NCBI RefSeq assembly: GCF_963678635.1
Contig: NC_087067.1
Location: 15,577,018-15,631,638 of the forward strand
Direction: 5' to 3'
Length of the DNA: 54,621 bases
From: Symsagittifera roscoffensis
Lineage: Eukaryota > Xenacoelomorpha > Acoela > Convolutidae
The translations under genes were made by a program, and so were the position numbers. Position 1 is the stretch's first letter. Each line of letters begins with the position of its first letter. The notes below the pieces were generated by a model, which saw only the letters and a program-made list of their open reading frames with translations, was not told the origin of the DNA and searched no databases. Positions 1-10,778 of this stretch are shown piece by piece.

Positions 1-4
1 CTTT

Positions 5-2430
5 CTACTTTTGCGGTTTATTCTGGTTATCTTGTTGTTTTTGTCTACATTCGGCAATGCTGTGTCCGTATCTTCGGCAATAATTACACCATTTCTTGAA
101 AGATGGTTTACCTTTGAAATTGGGGTTTTTCTCATATGTTCAAAATTTCAGTGATTTTTTCAGTTAGGTCTACATCTGAATTGTGTATGTTGTTTATATG
201 TGTAGTATTTGTTTCGATTCTATTAACGTATTTTAGTTTAAGATTTTTTGTTTCCTCGAGTTTTATTGTGATTTCTGCTTGTTCTAACTTGTTTTCTGAA
301 ATCTAAATCTGGTTCTCGAATTGATGAGGGATGTGATGCTGTCTTTTTAATAGCTATTTTTCTGAATTGGGGTGTTAGAGTCATCATTAAAATTTCTGTC
401 ATTTTTGTGTTTTTATAGTCATGTGTATTAAGTGAATATGCTTTTCGAACTAGTGTTTTGATACGTACTGCTAATTGTTTGATAGTTTCATTTGGTAATC
501 TGCGAATTTCATTACATAAAACTCTTTGGTGTTGTTTGTTTCTTTCAGACTCAAACATTTTTGAAAACTCTTGTGTAAATCTTTTCCAATCTGTTTTTAT
601 GTCTATTGGTAAAACTGAAAACCATTTCTGAGCTGCGATCAAGTGTTGTTTGTATTAACGCTGTGCGTCTATGTATCCAATTTTGATGGAGTGGTGTATT
701 AATTGGTTCAGGTCCGATATTTAAATTTAAATTTGCTGTGACTGCGTTTAGATAGTCTTCTACAGAATATTCAGGGTCTGTACCTGTGAATACCATTAGT
801 GGTTTATTTGATGTTAATGATGATCCACTCATGAGGTATGGATTCATAGTCATTTGTAGTGATTCTGCGGCATTTGGCATTTGTGAAAAATTTGTCAGTT
901 GATTTTTTGTTATTTCATGTTGTTGCAAATAAAATGGTAGTTTTGTTTCATTTTGCATTTGCGTTGGTTGATAATAATCAGTATTTGCTGGGTTTTGTGA
1001 GTAAAAATTATTATTTTGAGGTTCGTGAATTGATCTAGGTTGTCGCATATGTTGTTCTCGTGTATATGGTTCAAAAATATCTGGTTGATTTACAAGATAA
1101 GATTGGAGTCTTTGGTTTTGAAAATTTTGTTAATGGTTTTGGTCATGAAAATTGTCATCATCTGATGAATGATAATTAGGTGTATAGTAAGATGTTTTTT
1201 GTTTATTTTGGTATGGCTGTTTACTTTTTTTATTCTATTGAACAAATGGATAGTTTTCACTTGGGTCTTTTAAATTTCGTGGATTATCGTCAAAATTTTC
1301 GAAATTTGATGTTTATTGTTGGAAATTTTGTCGTTGTGAAAAAGAACGATTATGCGGGTTTGTACGATGAGGTTTAGATGTTTGTGATTTATTTATTATA
1401 TTTGATAGTTATAATTGTGTTCTGCAAAATTACTTCTGGTGAATATTCTTTGTTTTTGTGGTGGTTTCGCCATTGGTCTAAATATTTGGTAATGCATATG
1501 TGAATATTTGGGAGCAACCGAGGGTTTAACTGTAGATTGCAATGTTACTTGAGGTAATATTGAAGTCTTTGGTTCTGGAGTTGTAAGGTTTGGATGTATT
1601 GGTGAAATACTTCGCTATGTAGTTGTTACAATTGTTTCAACTATTTCTTCATTTTTAAAATGTGATGGTGTTTGAATATCTTGTTGTGTAAGATTTCTAA
1701 TTCCATTTAAGTTCTCTTGTTGTACAGGGGTTGAATTTAAACTTTTATTTTGTTTTCTAATAGGTAAAAATGAATTATAGTTTAAGGGTGTTGCATCTTT
1801 TGTAAGTGGAAATATCTTTACATAGTCTTTGTGAATAGAGATTGTACTGATTGCTTGACTTGAGATGTCTATTGGTATGTTCAGAAATAACGGATGAGAC
1901 CTTTCAGGGTCCCAAATATAGCCTGATTGTTCTGCAATGACAGTGTCGTCATTGGTAGTTTGAGGTCTGAAATTTTTTCTTGCTTGTGCAATTAAATCAA
2001 TATTATGAGCAAAATAATCGATTATGAACCATGCTAAGAGTTTTTATAAATCATGTTTGACATTTGGTGAACTTTCATGGTTTGAAAAATTTTCACGAAC
2101 TGAGTGTAAAAATGCTGAGAATGCGGCAATTTCATTTCTGACTTTTGTGTGTCTTGATAGTTGAACCGGTGATGTGCTTTTAGTTCCTATATTTTCTAGT
2201 ATGGATACATAACTACATAACTATATATTAGTGAAAAAACATCGTTGGTGAATATTGAGTTTTCTCTTTGTGAATTTTGGTGTTGTATATTTTTAATGTA
2301 ATCTGTGAATACTTTTGAAAATTCTATGTCGACATCGTCTCTTTGAATAACATGTTTGCTGTGATATCTACTTTCTGTGCTGATTTCTATGGTGTATTGC
2401 GACTGCTAAAGTTCTCTTGGAGAAGTAACT
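5..2430 (-). pseudogene. decayed gag of an LTR retroelement, copy 1
   Basis: This is a Gag (structural nucleocapsid) reading frame of an LTR retroelement, read right to left and now broken. The N-terminal part (about 2430-1050) is Asn/Gln/Thr-rich and interrupted by several in-frame stops and frame changes. A capsid-like core follows (about 870-240): an alpha-helical block, then Trp-Phe near 625, where the frame changes at about 641-645. A second frame change lies near 290 and a TGA near 139-141. At 47-88 there is a clean CCHC zinc knuckle (C-x2-C-x4-H-x4-C), and the frame ends with TAG at 5-7. Protease and reverse transcriptase would lie beyond the left edge. The A-rich coding strand is typical of such gag genes. 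It shares no visible sequence with the 10-24 kb element, so it is a different family. The gag assignment is firm; the superfamily (probably Ty3/gypsy) is inferred. Confidence 0.75.
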
Positions 2431-2459
2431 AATTTCTAAGTTAAATTCAAATCTCTCTG

Positions 2460-2487
2460 GTGCTGAAATTACAAGTAATTTCAGCAC
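2460..2487. repeat. perfect 13-bp inverted repeat
   Basis: GTGCTGAAATTAC is followed after two bases by its exact reverse complement. It lies at the upstream edge of the decayed gag frame and could be a leader hairpin of that element or chance. Confidence 0.7.
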
Positions 2488-2523
2488 TTACAAATAAGTG
2501 GGTTGTTAGTTAGATGGATCGTG

Positions 2524-2576
2524 ATTGGTTAGTATTAAATATTTTATAGAGATAAAATATCCAATTTATAACCAAT
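2524..2576. repeat. AT-rich imperfect hairpin
   Basis: Arms of about 23 bp starting ATTGGTTA and ending TAACCAAT, with a six-base loop, lie just upstream of the gag relic. It may belong to the leader or LTR of that element. Confidence 0.5.
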
Positions 2577-2589
2577 AATAAATATAGTT

Positions 2590-3758
2590 TATATCTGGTT
2601 CCATACAGCTGAAAAACTTTGAGGTAGAAATTAATTCTTTATGTAGGATTAATTGATTTTGTCACAATTTTTGTCGGGTGGCTTACAGGTGTTATCTAGT
2701 TACATTCTACTCAATTCAGTTGTTTTATTCATATCAATTTTGAAGAATTTAACTGTTTCCTTGGTTTTTTGTTTTTATACACGCTAAAACTTTCGGTTTG
2801 AAATAAAAAAAAAATAATGCAATTTTTTGTTTGGTTTTTTCAATTTGTTTGAATGCTTCGTTTTCATTTTTTTTCCGTTTTGAGATTGTGTGCAAAAAGT
2901 CTAAACCAATTTAGCATTGTAAATTCGTTCAAAGTGATGGCCCAGCGTATTGTTTAATTGTCGAAATTTTTTCAAACTGTTCTTAAGCTTCAAAAGTTTT
3001 GTTTGGCAAGTTCGACTTGACTGTTTTGTCTAAAAATGTGTTTTTGTAAATGAGGTAACACACCTGTCTGGAACTGCAAATGTTATAGATTGGAATCCGG
3101 CAGGGACATGTTTTTTTGAAAATAGAGGTTTTTTTGCGTTTTCGGAGTATCATCAGTTTGTTTGTCGCTTTAGTTCCCGTAGCCCAATTTTTCCGAATTT
3201 CAGCGTTCTCCGGTTTACTCTGTAAAACCCATGCTTGAAGCTGCCAATCTCGGGGGTTTGATTCCAGTCGGTACCTGTTTTTTCCAGTATGGTTTTTTAG
3301 CAGGCTGGTATTTTCAATTTTTTTTGCTTCACTGGACTTTGTTGCGGCTCTTCACTTTTTTTTCTAGTGCTTATTTTTGTTTTTTCGACATATTTTTCAG
3401 TGATTTTCAGTCAAGACATATGGTGATGTTTAATTTTTTCTCGACATGTCTTTCTGAATGAGAATGAGTTTCAATCTTAATAAGTCGTGAGGTAAAAATC
3501 ATGTCGAAAAAATTTTCAAGTCAAAAAACTTTTGTCTCAATTTGTGTCAGCTGGAATTTAAATTTAAATCAAAAAATGATGAAATAACGCTTGAATGAGC
3601 TGAAAAATGATTCGAAGAAAAGTTTTTAGTTGATCAATTAATGACCAACTGCTCAAAACAGTCTGCGAAAACTTTATTTCATTCAGTACTTTACACATAA
3701 ACGACATCATTAGACAATTTTATGTACAGAACAACTCAAATTTCTTTGCTATTTCTAG
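2590..3758. other. non-coding stretch with tRNA-like pieces
   Basis: No coding frame is supported. At about 3055-3110 and 3200-3300 there are two related segments ending in T-arm-like blocks (for example GGTTTGATTCC near 3257), each followed by a T run. They look like the 3' halves of tRNA-derived SINEs arranged in tandem. The rest is T-rich sequence. Confidence 0.3.
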
Positions 3759-3764
3759 TTTATT
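3759..3764 (-). terminator. polyadenylation signal AATAAA (minus)
   Basis: AATAAA on the minus strand lies about 165 bases past the stop codon at 3929, the expected place for 3' end formation of the secreted-protein gene. A CAA-rich stretch (about 3822-3858) lies in the 3' UTR. Confidence 0.55.
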
Positions 3765-3928
3765 GTTCGATTTCCCAGTTTATGCTTAAGATCATAAGCT
3801 ATTTACTCGATTCAGCTTTTTTAGTTGTTGTTGTTGATGTTGTTATTGACGTTGTTGTTTTTGGACACATTTAGATGGATCTACCGCCAGTAGTTTCCAT
3901 AGTACCAGTAGTTGTACCAATCGTTCGA

Positions 3929-5323
3929 TTAGTAATTCCAATAGGCTTCGTCATAGTAGTCATCCCAACCGGTTAGCACATCACAAACCGTCACACTCCC
4001 AATACAGTTCTTATCTGCGCTTTGAATCATAGCACCCTCTGCTTCAGAGAGAACTGACCAGAAAGCATTGTCCATGAGACAATTAATCTCGTAGTGATCG
4101 CAGTCGGAATATTCACAGAAAGTTCTCTCGTCCTTGAGAAGACTCCAAATTTTGTTCGCCAATTGTTTCACAGTTGTGCTGTTGTCGAAACCCCAGTAGC
4201 CATAGTTAGGCCACATATCCGAGTCCAAACTCCACCAGCATTCATCGCTGTCGAAATCTTCGTCTATCAGATCGCAAAGTTCGGTATCCTTGGGACACTT
4301 GACATCTTGGATAATTTTCCACACTTTTTCTACAGCAGCCTCCCCGACAACTTCATCGGCGTTGTATATGTGACACCAGCTTTGATCTGAGTCGCAGTAT
4401 CCCATTTCTGACCTCGAGCATATTTCGTCACTTGCCACGAGGATTTCAGTGTGAAAATCGGCAACCTCGCCGATCGTCATTCTTCCGGTGATTTTCGGGG
4501 GTCTCTCCATCTCGGGGTAGTCAATGTCAGCACAATGGTCATAAAATTCGTAGTTGTAGTAGTAGTTTGAATATGGATATCCATTGTTGGTTATCATTTC
4601 AGATCCGGATCCGGATCCGGAACCCCAGTAGCCGTAGCTGGGATTGCTGACTCCAGATCCCATTGATGGCAGAGAATCAGCGAAGCCAGAACTGGGATCG
4701 TTGAACCCAGATCCCATTGGTGGCAGAGAATCAGCGAAGCCAGAAGTGGGATCGTTAAATCCAGATCCCATTGGTGGCAGAGAATCAATGAAGCCAGAAG
4801 TGGGATCGTTAAATCCAGATCCCATTGGTGGCAGAGAATCAGCGAAGCCAGAAGTGGGATCGTTGAACCCAGATCCCATTGATGGCAGAGAATCAGCGAA
4901 GCCAGAAGTGGGATCGTTGAACCCAGATCCCATTGGTGGCAGAGAATCAGCGAAGCCAGAAGTGGGATCGTTGAACCCAGATCCCATTGGTGGCAGAGAA
5001 TCAGCGAAGCCAGAAGTGGGATCGTTGAATCCAGATCCCATTGAAGGGAAAGAATCAGAGGGGCCAAAACTGTTTGTTTCCATGGATGCCGATCCAGATG
5101 TTTGAATCCCGGCGTCCATCATGATTCCTCGCTTCTTAGCCGCTTGGTGGTCTTGGCGCTGCTGTCGCTTGGCGGGAACTGGTCGAGTTCCTTCCGCCTT
5201 CCTTCGGTGCATGGGCGAAAAGTTATTCCCTCGTTTCTGCTGCTTAGATGGTTTCTGTTCCGTCGACAGAATCAACAGAGCAAACACCACCAAACAAGCC
5301 AACGACAGCTTGCTAAAACTCAT
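3929..5323 (-). CDS. secreted protein with 18-residue repeats and Cys/Trp-rich C-terminus
   Basis: This is an intronless frame of 464 residues; I recognise no family. Residues 1 to about 22 form a signal peptide (a long Leu/Val/Phe core). A basic stretch follows (to about residue 66) with dibasic and KKR sites, so a propeptide cleaved by a furin-like protease is plausible. Next come seven near-perfect copies of MGSGFNDPTSGFADSLPP plus a degenerate eighth, then a short Gly-Ser run. The last ~210 residues are acidic, with 12 cysteines and many Trp and Tyr. In that part a module of an amphipathic stretch followed by three spaced cysteines recurs about three times, with a partial fourth. No transmembrane segment is seen after the signal, so it is probably extracellular: matrix, cuticle, mucus or adhesive. 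The start is the only Met before the signal peptide. The frame ends at TAA, but coding-like Trp/Tyr codons continue behind it. Function is unknown. Confidence 0.85.
   Translation of the reverse strand: MSFSKLSLACLVVFALLILSTEQKPSKQQKRGNNFSPMHRRKAEGTRPVPAKRQQRQDHQAAKKRGIMMDAGIQTSGSASMETNSFGPSDSFPSMGSGFNDPTSGFADSLPPMGSGFNDPTSGFADSLPPMGSGFNDPTSGFADSLPSMGSGFNDPTSGFADSLPPMGSGFNDPTSGFIDSLPPMGSGFNDPTSGFADSLPPMGSGFNDPSSGFADSLPSMGSGVSNPSYGYWGSGSGSGSEMITNNGYPYSNYYYNYEFYDHCADIDYPEMERPPKITGRMTIGEVADFHTEILVASDEICSRSEMGYCDSDQSWCHIYNADEVVGEAAVEKVWKIIQDVKCPKDTELCDLIDEDFDSDECWWSLDSDMWPNYGYWGFDNSTTVKQLANKIWSLLKDERTFCEYSDCDHYEINCLMDNAFWSVLSEAEGAMIQSADKNCIGSVTVCDVLTGWDDYYDEAYWNY
4664..5041. repeat. 54-bp coding tandem repeat, 7 copies
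   Basis: Seven 54-bp units lie inside the secreted-protein gene, with a degenerate eighth beginning at 4663. Units differ by only a few bases (Pro/Ser at the end of the unit, one Ala to Ile, one Thr to Ser), so the array expanded recently or is being homogenised. Because 54 is a multiple of three, other frames on both strands also stay open here; those are shadows. Confidence 0.95.
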
Positions 5324-5341
5324 CTTGTAAGAGATATTTGA

Positions 5342-6100
5342 GATGTATTCTGACTCCTTTGGTTATGTTCAAGTAAGGCAAACTGTTTGCTTCAGAGTTT
5401 AATTAAAAAATGATTTTAATCGCGTTTTTGATTTTACTGACTGAGTATTTTAAATGTCACGTTAGTTTTTGGCCCTCTTTTAATCAACGAAAGCTTGTCA
5501 GTTTGAATGGTACCACAACTGTTTCATGCTATGAGCCTTTTTGAAAAAGTGACGTGAATGCAAACCACCTTTTGAGCCGTCATGTATTTTTGGCTGTGAG
5601 ATGATGATTACATTTTGAGCTATATTGATAAGAAAATCAGAGGCACTTTTTCTTGGTTACTAAAACAGAAGCAAAATAAAATAGACCTGGAACTATCATT
5701 TTTTAAAAATTTACATGTCTCTAAATTAATTATTTTTGAGCGTGGATATAGGCCGACTTGTAGAAAATTAACTATGGACAGCAAGAAAGGCCACGAATTG
5801 ATCCGGTGTATGGTATAGAAAAATAAACTCAATTTTTGTGTTAAAAATGTAGCGAGTTCAACTGAATCCACATTTGGGATCATATTATTGGCTCCAACCC
5901 GTTTTCTTCAACGTGACCAACTTGACATCTTCCAACCTGATAACTTTCCTCTGGCAACCTAAATCATAAATCTTGGCCCGGGCTGCGAATATGGGTGAAT
6001 CACTAATTCTATGATGTGGCAACTAAGACGACAAAACATAAACAGACAAATAATAAGCCATAATTTTTTGGAAATTCAATATTTCCCGTTCGAAAAAAAA
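5342..6100. other. upstream intergenic DNA, no gene seen
   Basis: This is the 5' flank of the secreted-protein gene. Short overlapping frames on both strands at about 5615-5883 have no domain, no sensible codon use and no splice sites. No clear TATA box is visible. Confidence 0.5.
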
Positions 6101-6106
6101 ACAGGA

Positions 6107-6190
6107 ACGTCAAATTCAAACGCATGACCTTTGCCTTCCCAGGCGCAGAATTTTGAACTCTAAATCCAATAACCTACGCGCTCTGAATCA
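6107..6190 (-). repeat. tRNA-derived SINE-like sequence
   Basis: On the minus strand an A-box-like GCGTAGGTTATTGG and a B-box-like GCGTTTGAATTTG lie about 60 bases apart in a tRNA-like layout. The stems are too imperfect for a working tRNA, so this is a tRNA-derived SINE head or tRNA pseudogene. Confidence 0.4.
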
Positions 6191-6999
6191 AAATCCAATC
6201 ATATATATTGTGAAGAGCACTAGGGTTTTTTCCGTTATGTCGCCCAATATTACCAAATTTTTGTATGAGCTTCTGTTTAAATTTGAAAAACCAGAATTCA
6301 ATTAGCTGGGAATTATTTTAAACAAATCAGATGCGAGCATTATGATCTAACATTGAGATCTTCAATAAAAGCAGTTTTGGGCCTTATAACAGAGAAGATT
6401 TGAGCCTATGCCGAAATGAGCATTTAGCTCGTTATATTTATAATCTTCATCACCATTGCATAAACGTATACCTTTTTAAGTTATGCTTGTAAGTTTTCTT
6501 TACAAAAAAAATATTGTAAATTATATGCTTTGTTTTTGTTTAGAATGAACCCCCAGAATTACTTAAATCCGCAAAACAATTTCAGTTCGTGTCTATGATC
6601 GCTAATAGAACAGCTCATGTCCTCGTATTATAACAGTGTAAGGGTCAAAACTTCATTGTTAAAATGCATTAAGATTGATTATTTGCGCCTCGCTTTTTTC
6701 CTGAAATGATTTTCATTTCATTATTGTTTTTTTCTTAAATGATCGTCAACTTTTGGCGTCTCGTTTTTTTCTCCGAAATGATTTTTGGTTTTCAATTTTA
6801 AAAAAGTGGCCCTTTTGAGTGATATCTCAATTAATTGAATGAGTGAGTTATGTTGGCCTACAAAATAAAGTAACAGGTTAACCCGCATCGGGGCAAAATC
6901 TTGAATTTTCTGACTGTCGTTTTACGTATGTTAAGTAGCTTTTGGTGATTAAAAGTTTGAATAGCGATTAAAAGTAGCGATTTAATAGCGATTAAAAGT

Positions 7000-7248
7000 T
7001 TGAATATCGTCAAGGCTCAAAACAATAAACTATTTCAAAAACAAAAACGAAAAAATGGGGGAGGGGATTTTTTAGATATTTTTTCGATTTTTATTTTAGA
7101 TATATTATCCCCTCCCCCATTTAGATAGATTTTAGATAGATATTATCTACAATCCCCTATAAAATAGATATATCATCCCCTCACCCATTTTCGTTTTTCG
7201 TTTTTGTTTATGAAGTGGTTAATTGTTTTAACCCTTGGCTATATTTAA
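7000..7248. repeat. foldback element with ~70-bp arms
   Basis: The left arm (7000-7067) and right arm (7176-7248) are imperfect reverse complements. Both contain an ACAAAAACGAAAAA-type stretch next to a G-rich GGGGGAGGGG-type stretch. A further C-rich block of the same kind lies in the loop near 7107-7120. This is typical of a small non-autonomous foldback or MITE-like element. Confidence 0.65.
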
Positions 7249-7909
7249 ATATAATGATGTAATATAGTGCTCATTTGGAGGAGCGTTTTCAGACCATACA
7301 AGGTCAGTTTTCAGTCCTCTCAGCGTAACTTAAATTGAAAATTGTGTAAATACTAGTTGAACTTGTTTTAATTCATGGCAGTAATGTCTTTCTTTCTCAC
7401 ATTAAAAACAAATTTATATATTTTGGGTCGCCTCAAGCAGTATGTTAATCAATGACTTAATACTCAGTACAGACGGATTTCAGATTCTTTCCCAGCCTAT
7501 GTTTTGCTTATAAAAAATTTTTGTCCATTTACTATCCCGCAATCGCCAATCTGACAAATTTTAACCCTTTCACTTTAGCAAGTAGTCTATGTGATTTTTT
7601 TTTCATTGTGAGGCGAGAAAATTTATCCAAAAATTGTTAGTTTGAAAAAAAACCGTTGTTCTGAAGAAAAATCAACTCGAGCAGAAGTATAGTGTTTTGT
7701 TTTAAAAGTGGGAACAATTAAACTAAGACTGCTATTATATCGGAGCATAACACTGAATGATTTCAAAAAAAATTAGTATGGAAAGTCTTCATGAACTATA
7801 ACTTTTGAAATGTTGTTTTTCGTCCCTATGAACCTGGCCTAATTGGTAATTTTCATACCCCCAAAATTTGCTTAAAAGTTTTGTAAATACATTTCGGAGT
7901 CAATATCTC

Positions 7910-8130
7910 CACACAAACTGGAATATTTATGGTCGGGTTTTTTTATTTAGTCAATATCTGACTTTTTAAATACGCGTTTTTAACATCTGAACGATTTTTT
8001 TGTCGTTTCAAAAGTTATTTTTTAACCTGTGATGATTTTTCAAAAAGTTATGGGGATTTGAAAATTGTTAAGTTGGCAATAACACGCGCAACCCTCAGAT
8101 TAATGCGTTCGAATTTTAAGTTTACCTTAA
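7910..8130 (+). repeat. diverged partial copy of the 540-bp dispersed repeat
   Basis: It shares a run of motifs in the same order with the copies at 32,887 and 48,290: a T-rich head, the CTGTGATGATTTTT region, a TTATGGGG stretch and the ACACGCGC region. It is clearly older than those two. Confidence 0.5.
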
Positions 8131-8239
8131 GCATGTTATATTGAAGAAAAAATTTAAAAGATTTTTTTTATTTATCGATTTTTCCATCAATGTTTGATCC
8201 AAAGATCCAAATTTTTTATTGACCCAATGTTTCAACCAA

Positions 8240-8640
8240 ATATACAGGGCAGTTGGAACAATCAGGGCTCATCCCTTTGGTATAATTTTACGACATCCAT
8301 TTTTGGCTGTTCGATCTCAAAATTTTTCTAAAGGCACCTCTATAATGTAACTTCTAATGTAACTAATTTCGAGGGAGGAGCGCGCACCAAAAAATGCACA
8401 TTTTTGTCAAAACTTTCCAAAAAGAGCCCAAAAACGCCGTTTTTTGGCCTGGTTTTTTTTGAAAATTTTGCTGCGGCGCAGAAATTTTTTTGAAAAAACA
8501 GGGTCTCTATGGTATTTTCAGACAGCTCGGAATATCAAATTGTTCGACCTAAAAACAAGGTCCGCAAAATTTTCAAAATTTTTCGAAAAACCGTCTTCCC
8601 CCCTAGAAAAATTTCTGCGCTCGCCACTGTGCCATAGCAT
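8240..8640 (+). repeat. dispersed repeat, copy related to 40,070-40,450
   Basis: Blocks in the same order are shared with 40,070-40,450: AAAGGCACCT, GAGCGCGC, AAAACGCC followed by TTTTTTGGCC, TGCGGC..CAGAAA, and a C-rich end. A 146-codon frame across this copy is not shared by the other copy and is treated as chance. Confidence 0.55.
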
Positions 8641-10139
8641 TTTTTGCCCTCTTCTGAACCGAATGATGTCAGTTTTTTTTCGGATACAGACACTTGACCA
8701 GTGTGCTCTTGAACTTTTAAATGCTGCCACGCTAAAACAAAGCCAAATTCATATGTGTTTCGTGCTGCTAGCTAAACTGCGATTTTTAATTGAGAAAAAT
8801 TCATATAAAATTGAGAGCTTTTGTACAAAAAGAAGGCAAATTATAACCAATCTGATAGTTCAAAGATTAATACCACATAAATAATTTTCAAAACGTTCAA
8901 CAATCTCAAAAAGCAATAGAAAAAGAAGGCATTTTTGACTATTGTACAGTTTTCAAGCTTACTTCACAGATAGTTATTATAAAAGGAGCAAACTTTTTGA
9001 GATAAGTCAACTTTACTACGTAAACGTCATTTTATGTCTCAAAAACTGACAATGTTTTAATGCCACAAAATCTAGCACCGCATCTGAATAAATGGTTTGT
9101 GGTAATTGAAAGAAGGCGTTTTTGATTGAAGGGACTTTCAACTTTCGTTCACTGTTTTGTTAAAATGTCATCCAACTGACTTTATATCTAATGCCTCTAA
9201 AGGTGCAACAGTACATTTTCATGCATGTTTGCAAGAGGAGAGTTTTGGCCATTTCGAAAGTAAATCTTTATTTTTTATTTTTCTCTTCATTTTTTGGTAT
9301 TAAACTTTTTTAACAAAGATAAAATTCAGGCAGTGAGAAAGTTCCCAGAGTCATCCGCCCTCCCCCCCCCCCCAAAGTGGGACCAGCTATGCGAAATGGA
9401 TGATGTTCCCCCTCTCCGACGTTCGGTTCTGCATTGGGTAGGACCAGGGGCTAAAAAAAATTGATTCTGATAGGCGAAGGTTTTTATGATGTCATAAAAT
9501 AATACCAAAGCGGTGGTCCTTTAGTTGCTGAGGGGGTCAATACCTTGAGAGAAGGGCGTTCGCCACCCCCATCCGTAAACTTACCCCTTTTCAAACTAGC
9601 CTTTCGAAGCATTGGACCAAAATATAGGACATTTGGATTCGAACAGTCGAGTCGAAAGTTTAAAAGTTTAGACTAAGTCGGTCAAAAGTTAGTCATTTTT
9701 TGTCAAGTTGATTGAGCTACAGTCGTTTTTCATCGAGCTACTTGAAAATGTATTCAAATTAATCAACCCTGATTAATTTGAATATGGGGAAGCGAATTTA
9801 GGGGATAAGAGTCCGATAAGATAAGGGCGTTTATCCTAGCCCCCCCCCCCACCTTTTATGAATTCGTTTCCTTTGGTCCTTACTATTTTATAACACGCAT
9901 GTCAAAATGAAAATTTAAAAATTTATTCCGATTTGCAAAAATTCATTAGAAAAAAGGAATTGATCTTTTTCCAAAAAGATTTCACTTACAAAAGCTAGTT
10001 TTCGAAACATAACTGATGCCCGTGGAAGGCCGCCTGAAAATTTCTGTTTGTGTACAATTTTTGTTAAAAATCGACAGAGCCGATTTTTGATTATTGTTGT
10101 TGGCAGTTTTTTTTAGCGAACAAATCTGAAAAAAATGAT
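8641..10139. other. repeat-derived and low-complexity DNA, no gene
   Basis: It contains C runs (about 9361-9373 and 9841-9851). At about 9385-9460 there is a segment whose counterpart lies at 42,545-42,630 (GCGAAATGGATGA followed by a pyrimidine-rich stretch). No supported coding frame. Confidence 0.5.
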
Positions 10140-10144
10140 GACCT
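10140..10144. repeat. target site duplication, left (GACCT)
   Basis: GACCT directly abuts the TG start of the left LTR and is repeated at 24,667-24,671 beyond the right LTR. A 5-bp duplication is usual for Ty3/gypsy integrases. Confidence 0.85.
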
Positions 10145-10429
10145 TGTGGTAGCTTAAAGGACTGAGATAACTAGTCAAGACTTAATTCATCTTGTTATAT
10201 AAATAAATAAGTATTTCAACATATCATGTCATGACAATAAATTTTGTCTACTTAAATCTTTCATAAGTTGACTAGAGAGTGAATAAATAATTTTGCATAG
10301 AATTGAATCATTGTTTGACAGGTCGGTAGCGACCTTGATATCCAAAAATAGAATAACAACTAAGATTATATGACGTCATAAGTAACATTAAGTAACACTG
10401 CACTACACATTAAAAAACACTGCGCCACA
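10145..10429 (-). repeat. 3' LTR (left end), full length 285 bp
   Basis: It begins TGTGGT and ends GCCACA in plus orientation. It matches the right LTR over its length with roughly 6% differences by eye. Variants private to this LTR (CTAGTCAAG, no long TA run) are absent from the internal LTR pieces. Confidence 0.9.
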
Positions 10430-10441
10430 TTTTCCCCCTCT
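10430..10441 (-). other. polypurine tract
   Basis: On the element's coding strand AGAGGGGGAAAA runs directly into the TGTGG start of the 3' LTR. This is the expected position and composition of the plus-strand DNA primer. Confidence 0.85.
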
Positions 10442-10778
10442 ATAGAAAATTCAGATGGAACATATGAATTTATACGAAAGTAACTGTTATAATGATTAAT
10501 TAAGGCAAAAAGAGTAAAAAGAGAAAAATTGAATGTTTTCGGACAGAGTTCTAATGCAAAGATCATGACTATTGAGAGAAAGTAGAGGAGTTTTAATTTT
10601 CATTTCTTTGTAACGGGCTATCCCTTGACGAATTTGTTTTCGGGAAGCGGGTGAATTTCCGAGTATAACCTATTGCATCCTTGGGAGAACAAACCCTGAG
10701 ATGTTACAAATGGGTAGACCTTTCTTGGTCGGCTTTCGCGAATCTGACTTTCTTATCCGGAGTGGCCTGAATTGGGCT

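Noticed and set aside
4594-5105. Open frames of about 150 codons on both strands across the 54-bp array
   Set aside because: A 54-bp period keeps every stop-free frame open. Only the frame with the signal peptide continues into unique coding sequence.
8444-8884. Plus frame of 146 codons
   Set aside because: It lies mostly in a dispersed repeat, is Phe/Lys/Arg-biased, has no domain, and its counterpart at 40.1 kb is not open.
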